A stretch of 64,000 nt of DNA, from the NCBI GenBank assembly GCA_027422505.1, contig JAPQWV010000050.1, positions 3,472,001 through 3,536,000 of the forward strand. The letters run 5' to 3'. Position 1 is the first letter of the stretch. Every line of letters begins with the position of its first letter. Shown piece by piece: positions 22,094 to 34,022 of the stretch. The position numbers and the translations under genes were made by a program. The notes under the pieces are model-generated. The model made no database searches. It was not told where the DNA came from and saw only the letters and a list, made by a program, of their open reading frames with translations. Source of the DNA: Craterostigma plantagineum (taxonomy: Eukaryota; Streptophyta; Magnoliopsida; Lamiales; Linderniaceae).

Positions 22094-24301
22094 ATGGTGG
22101 CTACTGACGAGGGCGGAGATCGATCGGAGATAGCTTTCTTCGATGTGGAGACGACCGTACCTTCCAGAACCGGACAGGGATACGCTTTGCTCGAATTCGG
22201 GGCGATTTGGGTCTGCCCGAGGAAGCTCGTGGAGCTCCGAAGCTACGCAACTTTGGTCCGACCTAACGATTTGTCGCAGATTTCGTCGCGGTCGGTGCGG
22301 TGCAATGGGATCACTAGAGAAGCCGTCGCATCTGCTCCGAGCTTCTCGGAGATCGCCGATGATGTCTACGAGTTCTTGCACGGTATGGGTAATTATTTGA
22401 ATTTTGTGGTTGGGCATCAACTTGTTTGTATGAATTTCTGGTTTCACGTATTTGTAAGGTTATGTGGAATGTGTAGCATAGAAACTCAACGCACGCACCC
22501 TTTTAGCTTGAATTTGTTCTTGTATTTGCCTTATGATTTTCAAATTGAATAGTCTCTTTCATTGGTGATCATCCCTTGGCGCAGGTAGAATATGGGCTGG
22601 ACATAATATACTGAGATTTGATTGTGCTCGAATAAGGGAGGCATTTGCAGAGATCAACAGGACAGCCCCTGAGCCTAAGGGGACAATTGATTCTCTAGCA
22701 CTGTTGACACAAAAGTTTGGCAGAAGAGCTGGTGATATGAAGGTATATTTGACTTTTTTATCCATTTGCAATTTGAGTTTGTATTGGTGCTTCGAAATGC
22801 ATACATAGAACAAACTCTCTGTGAAGTTGATGAATGAACACTGGATTAGTTTACGTCTTGAAACCAATTTATACATTTTTCTTGTCAGATGGCTAGCCTC
22901 GCAACGTATTTTGGGCTCGGGCAACAGACGCATAGGTAACATCATTTCTATTCTAATTTCTACAGACGTTATGTCAAATCTAGAGTAATCTTCCTTTATT
23001 TGACCAGCTGAGTCACTTCTATTATAGGAGTTTGGACGATGTTCGCATGAATCTTGAAGTCCTTAAGAACTGTGCAGCGGTTCTTTTCTTGGTAAACTCC
23101 ATGTTTATCATTATTATCATCATTAATACTTAATTTTCAAGTTTGGTCGCAACCCCTTTTACTCCATGGTGAGCATTTGGTTCTCCAACATCTTACGAAT
23201 CCTTTCTTGTCTATTTATTAAACTCATATAGGAATCAAGCCTCCCAGACATTTTCACTGATAACAGTTGGATTTCTCCCAGCTCCACCTCAAGAAATTGG
23301 AGCAACGTAAAAAATTCAACAGATCAGACTCAGCCTAGTGAAAGACCGCCAAGACCAGTCGTCAATATCGAGAATGTTTCGACGTCATTTTTTCCAAATA
23401 ACAACATAATGTCTGAAGACCATCCTATACAGTGTCTTAGGACACCAAACACTGGTGAAACAACTCTTCATAACACTGATGATCCCACCCCACAAAAACC
23501 TAGTCCTTACAACATGGAGACCCTAAGATTCGAAATCGAAGTTGAACCTCTCCCTGAGGACAATGAAGAAGATGAAAACACCGATGAAATTTCTGTACAC
23601 TCAGAGGGTTCTAATGGCCTTACTGACTTCTTGGAACCTCATGAAATTTCAATCCCTTCAATCTCAGCCACACCTTCCACTTACCCTGGAATTCAGAGAA
23701 TACAAATATTACACAACACTGCCCCACTGCAGCTAAAGTGTAACCATCTCAAGATTCGATTTGGGATCAGCACAAAGTATGTCGATTATGCCGGGCGTCC
23801 AAGACTGAGTATTGTGGTAAATGCATCTCGGGATTTATGCAATATCCTCGACGCAATTAATGATTTAGCTGGGAAACAGTCGATAGATTGTGGTAGCTTG
23901 TCAGAGTGGCAACCCATCGTAAAGAGGAGCCCAGGATATTACAATTTCCCCAGCATTCGATTGCAGTAAGTTTTCTGTTCTCTTACCCCTTTTTTAACTC
24001 TGAGGATTAAATTCTTTTTGGTATTATGTAATCGATTCGATTCTCTTGGTTAACCATGGGAAATTACTCGTATCTTCGATACTTTTGCAGTCTACCAACT
24101 ATATCAGAAGGCGAAGAAACGAGGCTAACTACAGAGATATATCGCAAGGGAGAGATTGTATCGAGCAGATACGACGCTGTTGCCCTCGATTCGTTGCTCG
24201 CTCGGGGGAACTTTGTGGACGCGTTCTTCTCCTTCGCTGCTTACGATTATCAGCAGAGCGCTGGCCTTAGATTGGTAGCTGAAAAGCTTATTGTTCAGTA
24301 G
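22094..24301 (+). CDS. NEN1: NEN1-like DEDDh 3'-5' exonuclease (6 exons, 500 aa)
   Basis: Exons by eye: 22094-22382, 22585-22742, 22889-22935, 23028-23091, 23232-23965, 24091-24301; all introns are GT-AG and the frame holds for 1503 nt. The N-terminal half is an exonuclease fold: FFDVETT gives the first Asp/Glu pair, GHNILRFDC the second motif, and HRSLDDVRMN the third with its His and Asp. The C-terminal half has an acidic, variable linker and a domain typical of plant NEN proteins. In Arabidopsis, NEN genes act downstream of NAC45/86 in clearing the nucleus of sieve elements. The start at 22094 (MVATDEGG) fits the family; an in-frame ATG at 22058 would add 12 residues. It looks intact. Confidence 0.9.
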
Positions 24302-24667
24302 TCTCTCTCTCTCAACCTATGGATCGATCAGTAGAACATGATAGATCGGATTAGTCAGAACAGTTAAGTTAGTTATGCAGCGAATGTAATAATACAATGG
24401 TCAAATTATGTGACGTAACGAATCTCAGATCGTTAATCTTTTAAATCACGCATGCTAATTTCGGTTCGGACGTAAGATCGTGAGTGAGCTGTCGCTAGAA
24501 AATTTGTCGTAATTACCGTCCAATTGTCAGAAATTTAGTTTCTGATTATTAGATATAGAAAAACGTAAACCCATTTAACCCAATTAGTCAAAATTAAATC
24601 TTTGATTAACGCGTTTAAACTTCCAGCTCGCCGACAGCCATATTGTCCCTCTCATCACCTCCACCAG

Positions 24668-24709
<42 letters not shown>

Positions 24710-24929
24710 TGTCTCTATGTATATATGAATAGGGATATGAATAAGCATCATAATCAAGATTTGCAATAAACAATTCCAAAAGAAATCAATCCCATCGTCG
24801 GTGGTGCCTTTACCTTTGTTTTCAGTTCATCTTCTCCATTTTACCTTAGTCAGAGTTCAATAGATTTGAGTCGAACACTTGCGAAGAAGAGGAAAGAAAA
24901 AACCTGAAGAAAAACCCAAGTCATCACAG
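24302..24929 (+). promoter_or_regulatory. NEN1/XXT intergenic region with (AT)n tract
   Basis: It holds the 3' end of the NEN1-like gene and the promoter and leader of XXT. An (AT)n run of about 17-20 units at 24670-24706 lies about 225 bp before the XXT start. An in-frame ATG at 24879 exists, but the family start is at 24930. Confidence 0.5.
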
Positions 24930-26297
24930 ATGGGCTCGGAGAGCTCATTCTCAGCTCAGAAGCGCGCTTCCGCCGGCGCCGGAGCTCTTCCCACGACGGC
25001 GAACGGCGTCGGCGTCCGAGGCCGAGCCGCCTCCCTCCTCCCTCGTAGCCGACAGATCAAGAAGACATTCAACAACATCAAAATCACAGTCCTCTGCGGA
25101 TTCGTCACCATCCTCGTCCTACGTGGCACCATCGGAATCGGAAACCTCGTCTCCTCCGAGGCCGACGCCGAGAACCAGCACCTCATCGAAGAAACGAATC
25201 GGATCTTAGCCGAGATCCGATCCGACAGCGACCCCGACGAAAACGACGATCCGACTCGACCCGGACCCAAATTCCTAACCCTAAACGACACCTTCTCCCT
25301 CGGCCCGAAGATCGACACTTGGGACTCAGATCGAAAGAAATGGCTCCGCAAAAACCCTAATTTCCCGAACCGCCTAAGCAACGGCCGGCCGAGGGTGTTG
25401 CTAGTCACTGGCTCGCCGCCCAACCCCTGCGACAACGCCATCGGCGATCATTACCTGCTGAAATCGGCCAAGAACAAGATCGACTACTGCAGAATCCACG
25501 GAATCGAAATCGTGTACAACATGGCTCACCTAGACAGGGAACTCGCCGGATATTGGGCGAAGCTTCCATTGATTAGGCGACTGATGCTTTCCCACCCAGA
25601 GGTAGAATGGATATGGTGGATGGACAGCGATGCGCTCTTCACCGACATGGCTTTCGAGCTTCCGTTGACGAAGTATAAGGGCTACAACATGGTCATCCAT
25701 GGCTACCAAGACCTTCTCTTCGAGCAGAAATCTTGGATCGCTTTGAACACGGGAAGTTTCTTGCTGAGAAACTGTCAGTGGACTTTGGATTTGCTCGACG
25801 TGTGGGCTCCGATGGGTCCAAAAGGGCCGATCAGAGAAGAAGCTGGGAAGATCCTGACTGCAAATTTGAAGGGTCGGCCAGCGTTCGAAGCTGACGATCA
25901 GTCGGCGCTTATTTACCTGCTGACTAAGGATCAAGAAAAGTGGATGGGCGAAGTTTTCGTTGAGAATTCGTTCTATCTGCACGGTTTTTGGGAGGGTTTG
26001 GTGGATCGATACGAGGAGATGATCGAAAAGTATCGCCCGGGATTGGGAGACGAAAGGTGGCCGTTTGTTACGCATTTCGTGGGGTGTAAGCCTTGTGGGA
26101 GCTATGGAGATTATTCGGTGAAGAGGTGCTTGAAGAGTATGGAGAGGGCTTTTAATTTCGCAGATAATCAAGTGTTGGATTTGTATGGTTTTAGGCATAG
26201 GGGATTGGTTAGCCCTAATGTTAAGAAGATTAGGAACGATACGGTGAATCCTTTGGCTGATGTTGATCGGCTCGATATTCGCCATTCGAGGGCTTGA
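24930..26297 (+). CDS. XXT: Xyloglucan 6-xylosyltransferase, XXT3/4/5 type (GT34)
   Basis: A single-exon gene of 455 aa, the usual length. It is a type II Golgi membrane protein: a basic cytosolic tail (to about residue 48), one membrane span (about 49-66, ITVLCGFVTILVLRG), a stem, then the GT34 domain from about 140. The metal-binding DxD is DSD in WWMDSDALF near residue 233. Conserved blocks include LLVTGSPPNPCDN, HPEVEWIWWMD, LNTGSFLLRN and FVTHFVGCKPC. It transfers xylose from UDP-xylose to the glucan backbone of xyloglucan. The start MGSESSF fits the XXT5-like N-terminus; an upstream in-frame ATG would add 17 basic residues. A damaged second copy lies at 42925-49432. Subfamily number is uncertain. 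Confidence 0.93.
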   Translation: MGSESSFSAQKRASAGAGALPTTANGVGVRGRAASLLPRSRQIKKTFNNIKITVLCGFVTILVLRGTIGIGNLVSSEADAENQHLIEETNRILAEIRSDSDPDENDDPTRPGPKFLTLNDTFSLGPKIDTWDSDRKKWLRKNPNFPNRLSNGRPRVLLVTGSPPNPCDNAIGDHYLLKSAKNKIDYCRIHGIEIVYNMAHLDRELAGYWAKLPLIRRLMLSHPEVEWIWWMDSDALFTDMAFELPLTKYKGYNMVIHGYQDLLFEQKSWIALNTGSFLLRNCQWTLDLLDVWAPMGPKGPIREEAGKILTANLKGRPAFEADDQSALIYLLTKDQEKWMGEVFVENSFYLHGFWEGLVDRYEEMIEKYRPGLGDERWPFVTHFVGCKPCGSYGDYSVKRCLKSMERAFNFADNQVLDLYGFRHRGLVSPNVKKIRNDTVNPLADVDRLDIRHSRA

Positions 26298-27022
26298 AAC
26301 GTTGTGTTGTTAGGTATAATCTTATTTTTCGTGTTTTGAACTTCGAGTCGAATGAATTTTTTCCCCATACGTTTTGAATAAGCATAAAACTTCTCGATAT
26401 GGATATTAAGATGTGCTTTGATGATGTTCGTGTAGGAGAGTAGTCGCAAAACCTGAGGAAGAGGGAAGCGCAATGGAGGATTGGCTTCGTCGAGCAATGC
26501 AACGGTTATGGAAGTTGGGCTTCGAATCCACGGATACAACTGTTACTATTATTACAAACCTTCGTTTTTTTTTCCTTTTTTTGCTACGAAGCAGACTTAT
26601 CGCTCGATGTTTACTCGATCGTTCTTGTTCTTTCCTTTTGGACCATGATTTTAGCGTCTCAGACTCTACGGTTTTGATGGCCGTCGTCATTCTTTGTAAT
26701 ACTTTATAGTTGAAGAAGATCTGTTATTGCATGGCTAAAAACGAAATCTGTACGAAAATGCTATGTAATAACCAAACAATCCAAACCATTTACAGCATTA
26801 TCAAAGTGTGTGTGAAGTAGCTTCAAGCCGTTTGTAAGAAGAAATGGCATTACAATTGAAATAGCTAGAGTGATTTGTACATGAACACCTCAAATGTAGT
26901 CTCAATATCTTTCACACTCTTTAGCCTACAATCTCTGACTTTAAAGAACCCTTTTTTTCGGAAACTCTTATGAGATCTTTGAGATGGTTACCTTTTCATG
27001 ATGGAATCTGCAGTTTTTGACT
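26298..27022. other. XXT 3' flank and spacer, copy A
   Basis: No gene seen. It includes the XXT 3' untranslated region. It aligns with 49433-50131 of copy B, apart from small indels, so the spacer was part of the duplication. Confidence 0.6.
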
Positions 27023-27576
27023 TCAAACGTTCATCCCAGCTCCAATTATTTTGATGGGTTCGCAAGCCAGCAACATCTGATTCATCTGTGATATCTGATC
27101 CAACAACTGCGTGATATCTGATCCAACAACTGCTTGATTTTCTGCACAAAAGAAAGAAACGGGCGAATAAGAATAACGATCAATGGAAGTCGTATGTGTA
27201 ACTCAAAGAAAGGAGGAGTCATCTACAGTGTAGGCATTTTATCAAACACATCGCGGATAAGAAGAAAAGTCTACGAACCTCTCCTCTCAGCTTCACGGCA
27301 GCAACGTTCCCTGAAGTACAACAGCGCAGCAACAAAGGCAAGAGTGCGAAAGTTGACAATCACTGTTAGAAATCGAGGGGTCTTCCTAAAACCAATTGGT
27401 GATAGGAGAAGAAAGCCTCGTATATATATAGCGGCTCAAAGAGTTTGAATTATCCGATGTGGGACGAAACCCATTTAGAATCTCAACACGCCCCCTCACG
27501 TGTTGGCATGACTGGCCTAACACGTGGACATATGAATCGGGTGACGGTGAGCGGAAGCTCGCTCTGATACCATATT

Positions 27577-29788
27577 TAAAAGGTTTTTGATATAGCATGT
27601 CATAGGGGCTCTTACCATGTAACACTGCTGAAGGTATTCTATTGATAAGGAATGTAGCACTTAAAGTTCACTCAGACCAAAATTCTATGGGCAGTCCGGA
27701 TTGGAAGAAAAGAGCTCGTGCCACATTTAACAGGTGTTGGTGCTTTCGCTCCACAACTGAGTTTTGTTGTGGAGTTTCCACACAAGATAAATGGTGCACA
27801 ATTCCTTTGCTTCTAAATAGATCTGCCATGTTAAGTTCACGTGCATTGTCTGTCCTAATGGTTTTTACTTTACATCCAAACTGAGTTTCAACAAGGCTAA
27901 GAAAATAAGATAGCACTGCCCGAGCCTCAGATTTCTGTTTTACCATGAATAGCCACGTAAACCTTGAATAATCATCTACTATGGTGATGAAATATTGATG
28001 TCCTAGGTATGATGGAACATTAAACGGCCCCCAAGTGTCACAATGGACTAGATCAAATGGAGAACAGGCTGAAGTGTTATCATTTGGAAAGCTATTTCTT
28101 TTCTGTTTTGCTAACGGACAGATTTTACAATGAGTGTGTGATGATGCTACATCTTGTCTTAGAGGAATTTTTAACATGTCTAGCACCTTATTTGATGGGT
28201 GTCCTAACCTACTATGCCATAAGTTGGCTCTTATTCTACTTAAGAAAACAGAGACATCATCAACACCATCAGAACATCTATTGCTTGCGGCTGCTTGAAT
28301 GATGTACAGGCCTGCTATCTGTTTAGCCCTGCCAATCACTCTCTGTGAATGGTCCTGTATCAAGGAAAGATCATGCTCAAATAGCACTTTACAAGATTGG
28401 TTAGTGACTAAAGAGCTCACAGATATTAGGTTGAATCGAAACTGGGGTACTAAGAGCACCTCTTTCAGTATGATATCCTGATTTAACTTGAATGATCCTG
28501 CCTGATTAACTTCAATCACCGTGTTATCAGGCAGTATCACCCTTGATTTACTAATTTTATGAAGATCATATAACAGCTTTACATTACCAGTGACATGCAT
28601 AGTTGCACCCGAGACTAATAACCACAGATTTGAGTCTGCTAATTCTGGTAAATCAAAAGTAAGGCAGATACCTGTCCTTTTATCTGCTTGTTGGATGCAG
28701 TCTGTGTTCTCTGCTCCCTGGATTGCACCAGAACCAGATTGAGTTATTAAGGATCTAAGACTATCCAGCTGAAAGGGGGTTAACTGAAGCTGAATCAGTG
28801 AGCTGCTGCTGGACATCTCTTGACCCTTGCTCTGTTGAACTGCAGTATGCATCACATCCACTGCCGACTGGTTTTCTCTAGCTGATTTAGGCTTCAAGTT
28901 CTGTCTAAAACCAGGGGGATATCCATGTATATGGTAGCAGTTATCAACTGTGTGCCCCCTTTTATTGCAGTGGGTGCACATCGGCCTCTGTGAGTCCCTT
29001 TTCTGTCCAAAATAGCTTTTCTTCCCCTGATCTTGATCCCTTCTTGCTTCCAACATTGCCATACTGCCTGTTGGATCATCATTGCTCCTAATGGGTCCAA
29101 GAACCATTGTCCTCTGTTTCTCTTCTTGGACAAGCAGTGAGAAAGTCTTCCCAATCGAGGGCAGAGGCTCCATAGTTAATATCTGGCCTCTGAGTTGAGA
29201 GTATGTGTCGTTCAATCCCATCAAGAAAACCATACCATATTCTTCATCAAGCTTGGTCTTCATGAGCTTCATTCCCCCGCAAGTGCACTGGCAAGTAGGA
29301 AGATAATTAGCCAGCTCATCCCAAAGTGTTTTCAGCTTCGTGTAATATGCTGCAATGGTGCTGTTGCCCTGCGTCAGATTCATCAATTCCTTCTTCAACT
29401 GAAAGATTCTCGGCCTGTTTGTTTGGCCAAATCTTTCCTCTAAGTCCAGCCATACATCCCTGGCCTGTGAAGCATATAAGATGCTAGCCGAAATTTCTTT
29501 TGTCACAGAATTCAAGATCCATGAAATGACAACGCTGTTGTTTCTTTTCCATGCTGCGAATTTGTCCTTGTCTGTGACTGCTGGGGCTTGAAGATCTCCA
29601 TTTACAAACCCTTCTTTGTTGCGGCCGATGAGGGAGATCATCATGGCCCTGCTCCATGTTCCGTAGTTATCCTCGTTCAGCTTTTCGTGTACAAGAAACT
29701 GTCTTGATGAATCATTGATGTTGAGATAATATGGATCACTCACAGGTGGAACAGCTGTCAAACCTGACTGTGTTGAATTCACTTCCAT
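27577..29788 (-). pseudogene. Copia gag-protease-integrase part
   Basis: Starts MEVNSTQSGL. It has a gag domain, a CCHC knuckle (C-x2-C-x4-H-x4-C, CTHCNKRGHTVDNC) and a protease region where the motif has become VSGAT. The GAG-pre-integrase zinc block and integrase core follow, down to PQQNSVVERKHQHLL. A TGA at about 27665 interrupts the frame, after which sequence of the same integrase continues to KPFKY at the joint. Confidence 0.85.
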
Positions 29789-29874
29789 GATCGAGTCTTC
29801 AACAGATGAACAAAGTGCCCTAAATTCGCTGGATTTGTCGCAGCTATCGCTCTGAATTCATGCTCTGATACCAT

Positions 29875-30319
29875 AACAAAAATTAGATGTTTGTCAACAA
29901 AGATCTTAACGTGGTTCGGATTTTGTTTAATCCTACATCCACGATCAACAGTTTGTAATCCCTTTATTCAGAATTGACAGATTACAAAGATCAAGAAGAT
30001 AAGCCCTCTTATCTTCCTGCTAAAACCAACGCTCGATTTTACAGCTGTAAAAAATAAAGGAAAAGAGAAACTGAGAAGATGATCCAATAGTTCACGCTTT
30101 TGGCACTGTATCTCTTTTATATCTCCCGCCAGAATGCAGTTTAACTCCTTTAGCTAAAAACGTCGCTTGTGCCAACGACTCCTAAGTTACTCTCTTGTTT
30201 AGAACGCGCTTGTTTCATTGACGCTTTTGATGCGAGCTCTCAGCTTGAGTTCAAAATTGAAGTCTTCCTTTGATCAGCCTTACAAATTTCTGCCTTCTTG
30301 TCCTGCGTTTCTTCCAATA
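29875..30319 (-). repeat. Single LTR of the permuted copia
   Basis: It is bounded on the minus strand by a long G run (PPT, 30320-30331) and by the PBS TGGTATCAGAGC (29862-29873). Only one copy of this LTR exists in the insertion. The terminal bases are TA rather than TG, so the exact ends are approximate. Confidence 0.75.
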
Positions 30320-32580
30320 CCCCCCCCCCCCGCAAGATGGACTATACAGATTCACTATGGACATCTTGAGCATAAGGGCACGTAATTGTGGAGCGGGCAA
30401 TGCCTTAGTCAAAACATCAGCCAACTGATGCTCTGAGCGAACAGAGAGGAGCTTGATCACCCCGCTGGCAATATGGTGTCTTATGAAGTGAACGTATTCA
30501 ATATGCTTAGACCGTTCGTGGAACTTGGGATTTAAAGCCAACTTCACAGCCGATTGATTATCACAGAACAGGACTGGTTTGTGCTCTAGCTGGATGTGCA
30601 TTTCATTGAGCAAATTTTATCCAGAGTATCTCGGCGACTGCTGCAGCAAGAGCTCTGTACTCTGCTTCGGTGGATGACCTTGACACGGTGGCCTGCTTTT
30701 TAGCTTTCCAAGTTACCAGGGATGTCCCGATAAATGTGCAATATCCTGTAATGGACTTCCTCGTATCCCTGCATGCTGCCCAGTCAGCGTCCGAGAAGGC
30801 CTTAAGTTCCAAGTTGCGGTCTGAACCTAGTAGAATACCTTGTCCTACAGAACCTTTTAAATACTGCAGCAGGTGATGAGCTGCGGTTAGATGTGATGTT
30901 CTTGGCATGGCCATATATTGGCTAAGCTTGTGAACTGTGAAAGCTATGTCCGGTCTGGTAAATACGAGGTATAGAAGCCTCCCAACCAATCGTCGATATT
31001 GAAAAGGGTCCTTAAGCAACTCACCTTCAGCGTCTGTAATGACTTGGCTGGGACTGAGTGGAGTACCTAAAGGCTTGGCATCCACATATCCCGTGTCCTC
31101 CAATAGCTGCAGAGTATACTGCTTTTGGGAGAGATATATACCTTTGTTATTTCGTGCCACCTCCACTCCAAGGAAGAACTTGAGATCTCCGAGGTCTTTA
31201 ATTCTAAAACAGTTACTTAGGAAGCCTTTTGTGTCTTCAATTGCCTTGACTGATGGACTTGCCAAGATTATATCATCAACATAGACCAAGAGCACTATTA
31301 ATTGGTCCCCTCTGCCTTTCAAAAATAGCGTGTGGTCGGATTGTGTTTGGACAAAGCCATACTCCTTGACAGCATTGGCAAACGTCTTGTTCCATTGCCG
31401 AGAGGCTTGTTTAAGCTCGTACAAGGATTTGTGCAACTTACAAACCAGTCCCTCCTTCTCTGCTTTATTGTATGCATTATGGAGGCCCTGAGGAATGTCC
31501 ATATACACCTCTTCTGCCAGCTCTCCGTTCAGAAAGGCGTTATTAACGTCTAATTGCACCAAATTCCATTGCAGTTTCGCTGCTAGACACAGTATTATCT
31601 TTATGGTACTAGGCTTTGCAACGGGAGCAAATGTGTCGATGTAATCAACACCCTCTCTTTGGTCGTAGCCTTTCGCGACAAGCCTTGCCTTATGCTTTTC
31701 TAGCTGCCCCTGGGAATTGTACTTGAGCCTATAAACCCATCTGCACCCTATGGACTTCTTGCCCTTGGGGAGAGTCATGAGTGTCCAGGTGTTATTGTCT
31801 TCAAGTGCTTGCAGCTCCTCTTGCATCGCCTTCACCCATTCTGGTGACTGTGATGCTTGCGCATAGGTTTTTGGCTCTTGATTGGTGGAGACTGTGTTGA
31901 CCAGTCCCTGGAATGCTCTGGAAAATTTTTTAGCAGAGCGTACTCTTGTCAGTGGGTATAATGTCTTTCCTTCGAGTAGGTTGTGGCAGTGATAGTCTGC
32001 CAGATATGATGGCCTTTTGGGCTGTCTCCCTGATCTGGTGCTTGCTAGAGGAGTGTCTTGTGAGTTTTCTGTGGCAGTCTGTGGGTTGCTCGGCCATGTG
32101 ACTACAGGATTCTGGGCATTTCCAGCCTCAACATACTGATCCTCAGGCTGGACCATATTCTCAGGTCCCATTGGCAACACTTGCTGTGCACTCTGTGAAT
32201 TCCCTGTCTCAGCACTCAAACCTTCAGACTGGCTCACATTCTCTGGTTCCACTGGTAATTCCTGCTGCCCAAATGAGTGTGATGCAGGCAAGCTTTCTCC
32301 CTCTGCACTGGACTGCAGTTTTTCAGGCAAGACCAGTTTAGAAAAAGGGTCCCCCTCTGGTCCAAGTGATGGATACTGCTCCTTCAATGGAAATACTTCC
32401 TCTACAAATTTCACATCTCTTGAAATGAAAACATCTCTTGTCATTAGATCCATCACCTTGTACCTTTGATTCCAACTGGGTATCCAAGAAATACACATTT
32501 TCGGGCCGTTGGATCAAATTTCTTTCTTGAGCCTGCAAGTGTTGAGCAATAGCACAAGCAACCAAAAGCTCGCAAGATAT
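30251..32580 (-). pseudogene. Copia integrase C-terminus, reverse transcriptase and RNase H part
   Basis: From the joint it reads [11 protein letters not shown], then the GYPVGIKG block, a variable Ser/Gln-rich linker, reverse transcriptase (QLDVNNAFLNGEL, LVYVDDIILAS) and RNase H (DADWAACRDTRKS). Frame breaks lie near 32495 and 30605. The last frame runs through the PPT into the LTR. Confidence 0.88.
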
Positions 32581-33065
32581 CATATTAGAAATCGAGGGGT
32601 CCTTCCTAAACCAATTGGTGATAGGAGGAGAAAGCCTCGTATATATATAGCGGCTCAAAGAGCTTGAATTATCCGATGTGGGACGAAACTCCATAGATAG
32701 CTCACCACAGCGTTGACCTTCGCCGCCAGCACCTCCGCAATCGTAATCCTTCGACTCGATTTAATCGCCGTGGAATGCGCCGACGTGAAATCCGACCCCG
32801 GCGACGAAGACGGGGAGAACGTCGACGTAGACGACGTCGTTTCCGAGTCAGATTCAGCATCCGACGGCGACGGAAAGATGCGTAGCCTGTCGTGGAGGTT
32901 CTCGTGGTTAATCGGAGGGAATACGACCGGCGGAGGGATATCGTGACGGATCGTGATCAGCGAGCAGTGCAGATTCCTAGGTACGGCGTCGCTGCCGCCG
33001 CCGCCTTTGTCGTGGGGCTCGCATTCAGCTAGGACTTTATCGGAACTTGCTCGGCCCGCCTCCAT

Positions 33066-33765
33066 CGCGGCGGCGCAGTATTGTTCGCTGACTTGAGAAA
33101 TCCGAGCTCCTAAACTATGGCTTGCATTGCATTACATAATCATCACACACATTGTTTTACTTCAAACTCAGTAATAGATAGAATTCACATCGGACAAATT
33201 GCTAAATGATGTTGACAAATTACTTATTTAAATAATTTGAAACATATCAAACTAAATAGCGGGCCCATCAAATTGCTTATTGGGGCGTTATCTGCGCCCA
33301 TGTGTACATTTGGGCCTTATTATTGGGCCAAAACTCTTCCGACCCAGTGGGCTATCCTTTTATATGATGTGACTTGTAATACTCCCTCCGTCCCACTAAT
33401 TTTATCACATTTTGCCATTTCGGGCGTCCCACTAATTTATCACCTTTCCTTATTTAGCAAAAAAAACTATCACTAACAATCAATATAATAATATTAAATA
33501 TCCTTAAAAGACGTGTTAAAATATACACTTTCGTACCTTTTCATTGTACTATATTATTATAATAATACCACCTTAATTTACGTGCCCGGTAACTTATGTG
33601 ATAAAGTTACCGGGACGGAGGGAGTAACTAACAGATAGCTTGCATTATTCCATTTTTGCTGAGAAGAGAACATGGCAGATAAGTACACGCAAAGTATAAT
33701 CTTTCGGAGGTGAGGAGCAAGAGACGTTACTCTAACAAAATAAAAAGTTTCATTTCAAGAATACT

Positions 33766-33811
<46 letters not shown>

Positions 33812-34022
33812 TTCGGGAAGGTCAATACAACATATTAGTAGGGCATTATACTACTAATACGTCAAAGTCAGTCGAAGAGTTCAGTTCTTCCTGGGTTTGC
33901 TTTGCTCCAAGCTGCCTTTTTTCTGTGGAGTTTCACACTTTGTAAGCAATTTGAAGCGTCTTCCCTGGAGCCCCTATTTAGTGAAAGTGGATGATTCGAA
34001 CAAGGTCCAAACATGTCGATGG
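33066..34022. other. Spacer between gene X and formin, copy A
   Basis: No gene seen. It aligns in part with 50875-51742 of copy B. It carries a Stowaway MITE and a (TA)n run (about 33768-33808). Compared with copy B, roughly 200 bp next to the formin 3' end is missing or replaced here. Confidence 0.55.
33382..33624. mobile_element. Stowaway-type MITE
   Basis: Ends CTCCCTCCGTCCC and GGGACGGAGGGAG, flanked by TA (33380-33381, 33625-33626). Copy B at about 51188 has the empty site GTAATAACT. Confidence 0.88.

Larger units (their letters stand above)
27577..32586 (-). mobile_element. Circularly permuted copia monomer (about 5.0 kb, one LTR)
   Basis: On the minus strand the order is: C-terminal part of integrase, reverse transcriptase and RNase H (32586 to ~30340), PPT, a single LTR (~30319-29875), PBS, gag, protease, N-terminal part of integrase (29788 to 27577). 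The two ends are adjacent codons of one polyprotein: the left end reads MLYQKPFKY, the right end [17 protein letters not shown] occurs at both joints (27571-27576 and 32581-32586). So nothing is missing, but the element is opened in integrase rather than at its LTRs. Stops and frameshifts show it is dead. Confidence 0.85.
27364..32688 (-). mobile_element. TRIM element holding a permuted copia monomer
   Basis: The left LTR is 27364-27488 (125 bp; TGTTAGAAATCG to TCTCAACA), then an 85-bp internal part (27489-27573) with a PPT (GAGGGGGCG on the minus strand) and a tRNA-Met type PBS (TGGTATCAGAGC, minus). A second LTR copy is at about 32584-32688 but lacks its outer ~20 bp, where it joins gene X. 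The full element without the copia would be about 335 bp, the size of a TRIM. The copia sequence is inserted exactly at the PBS/LTR border. Confidence 0.82.
27023..33065 (-). pseudogene. Gene X, copy A: disrupted small membrane-protein gene
   Basis: The 5' part (32690-33065) and 3' part (27023-27363) match the intact copy at 50132-50874. A TRIM with a copia element splits exon 1 just before the hydrophobic segment, replacing about 20 bp of gene sequence. The 3' part also lacks about 18 bp after the membrane segment, and a 23-bp unit around GTGATATCTGATCCAACAAC is duplicated in its last exon (27089-27135). The gene cannot make the normal protein. The first 125 codons remain open and read into transposon sequence. 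Confidence 0.88.

Noticed and set aside
25530..26285. 251-aa antisense frame over XXT
   Set aside because: It mirrors the codon bias of the XXT exon and has no family resemblance.
32690..33065. A complete 136-aa gene
   Set aside because: It is the 5' part of gene X reading into the TRIM LTR; the membrane segment is missing.
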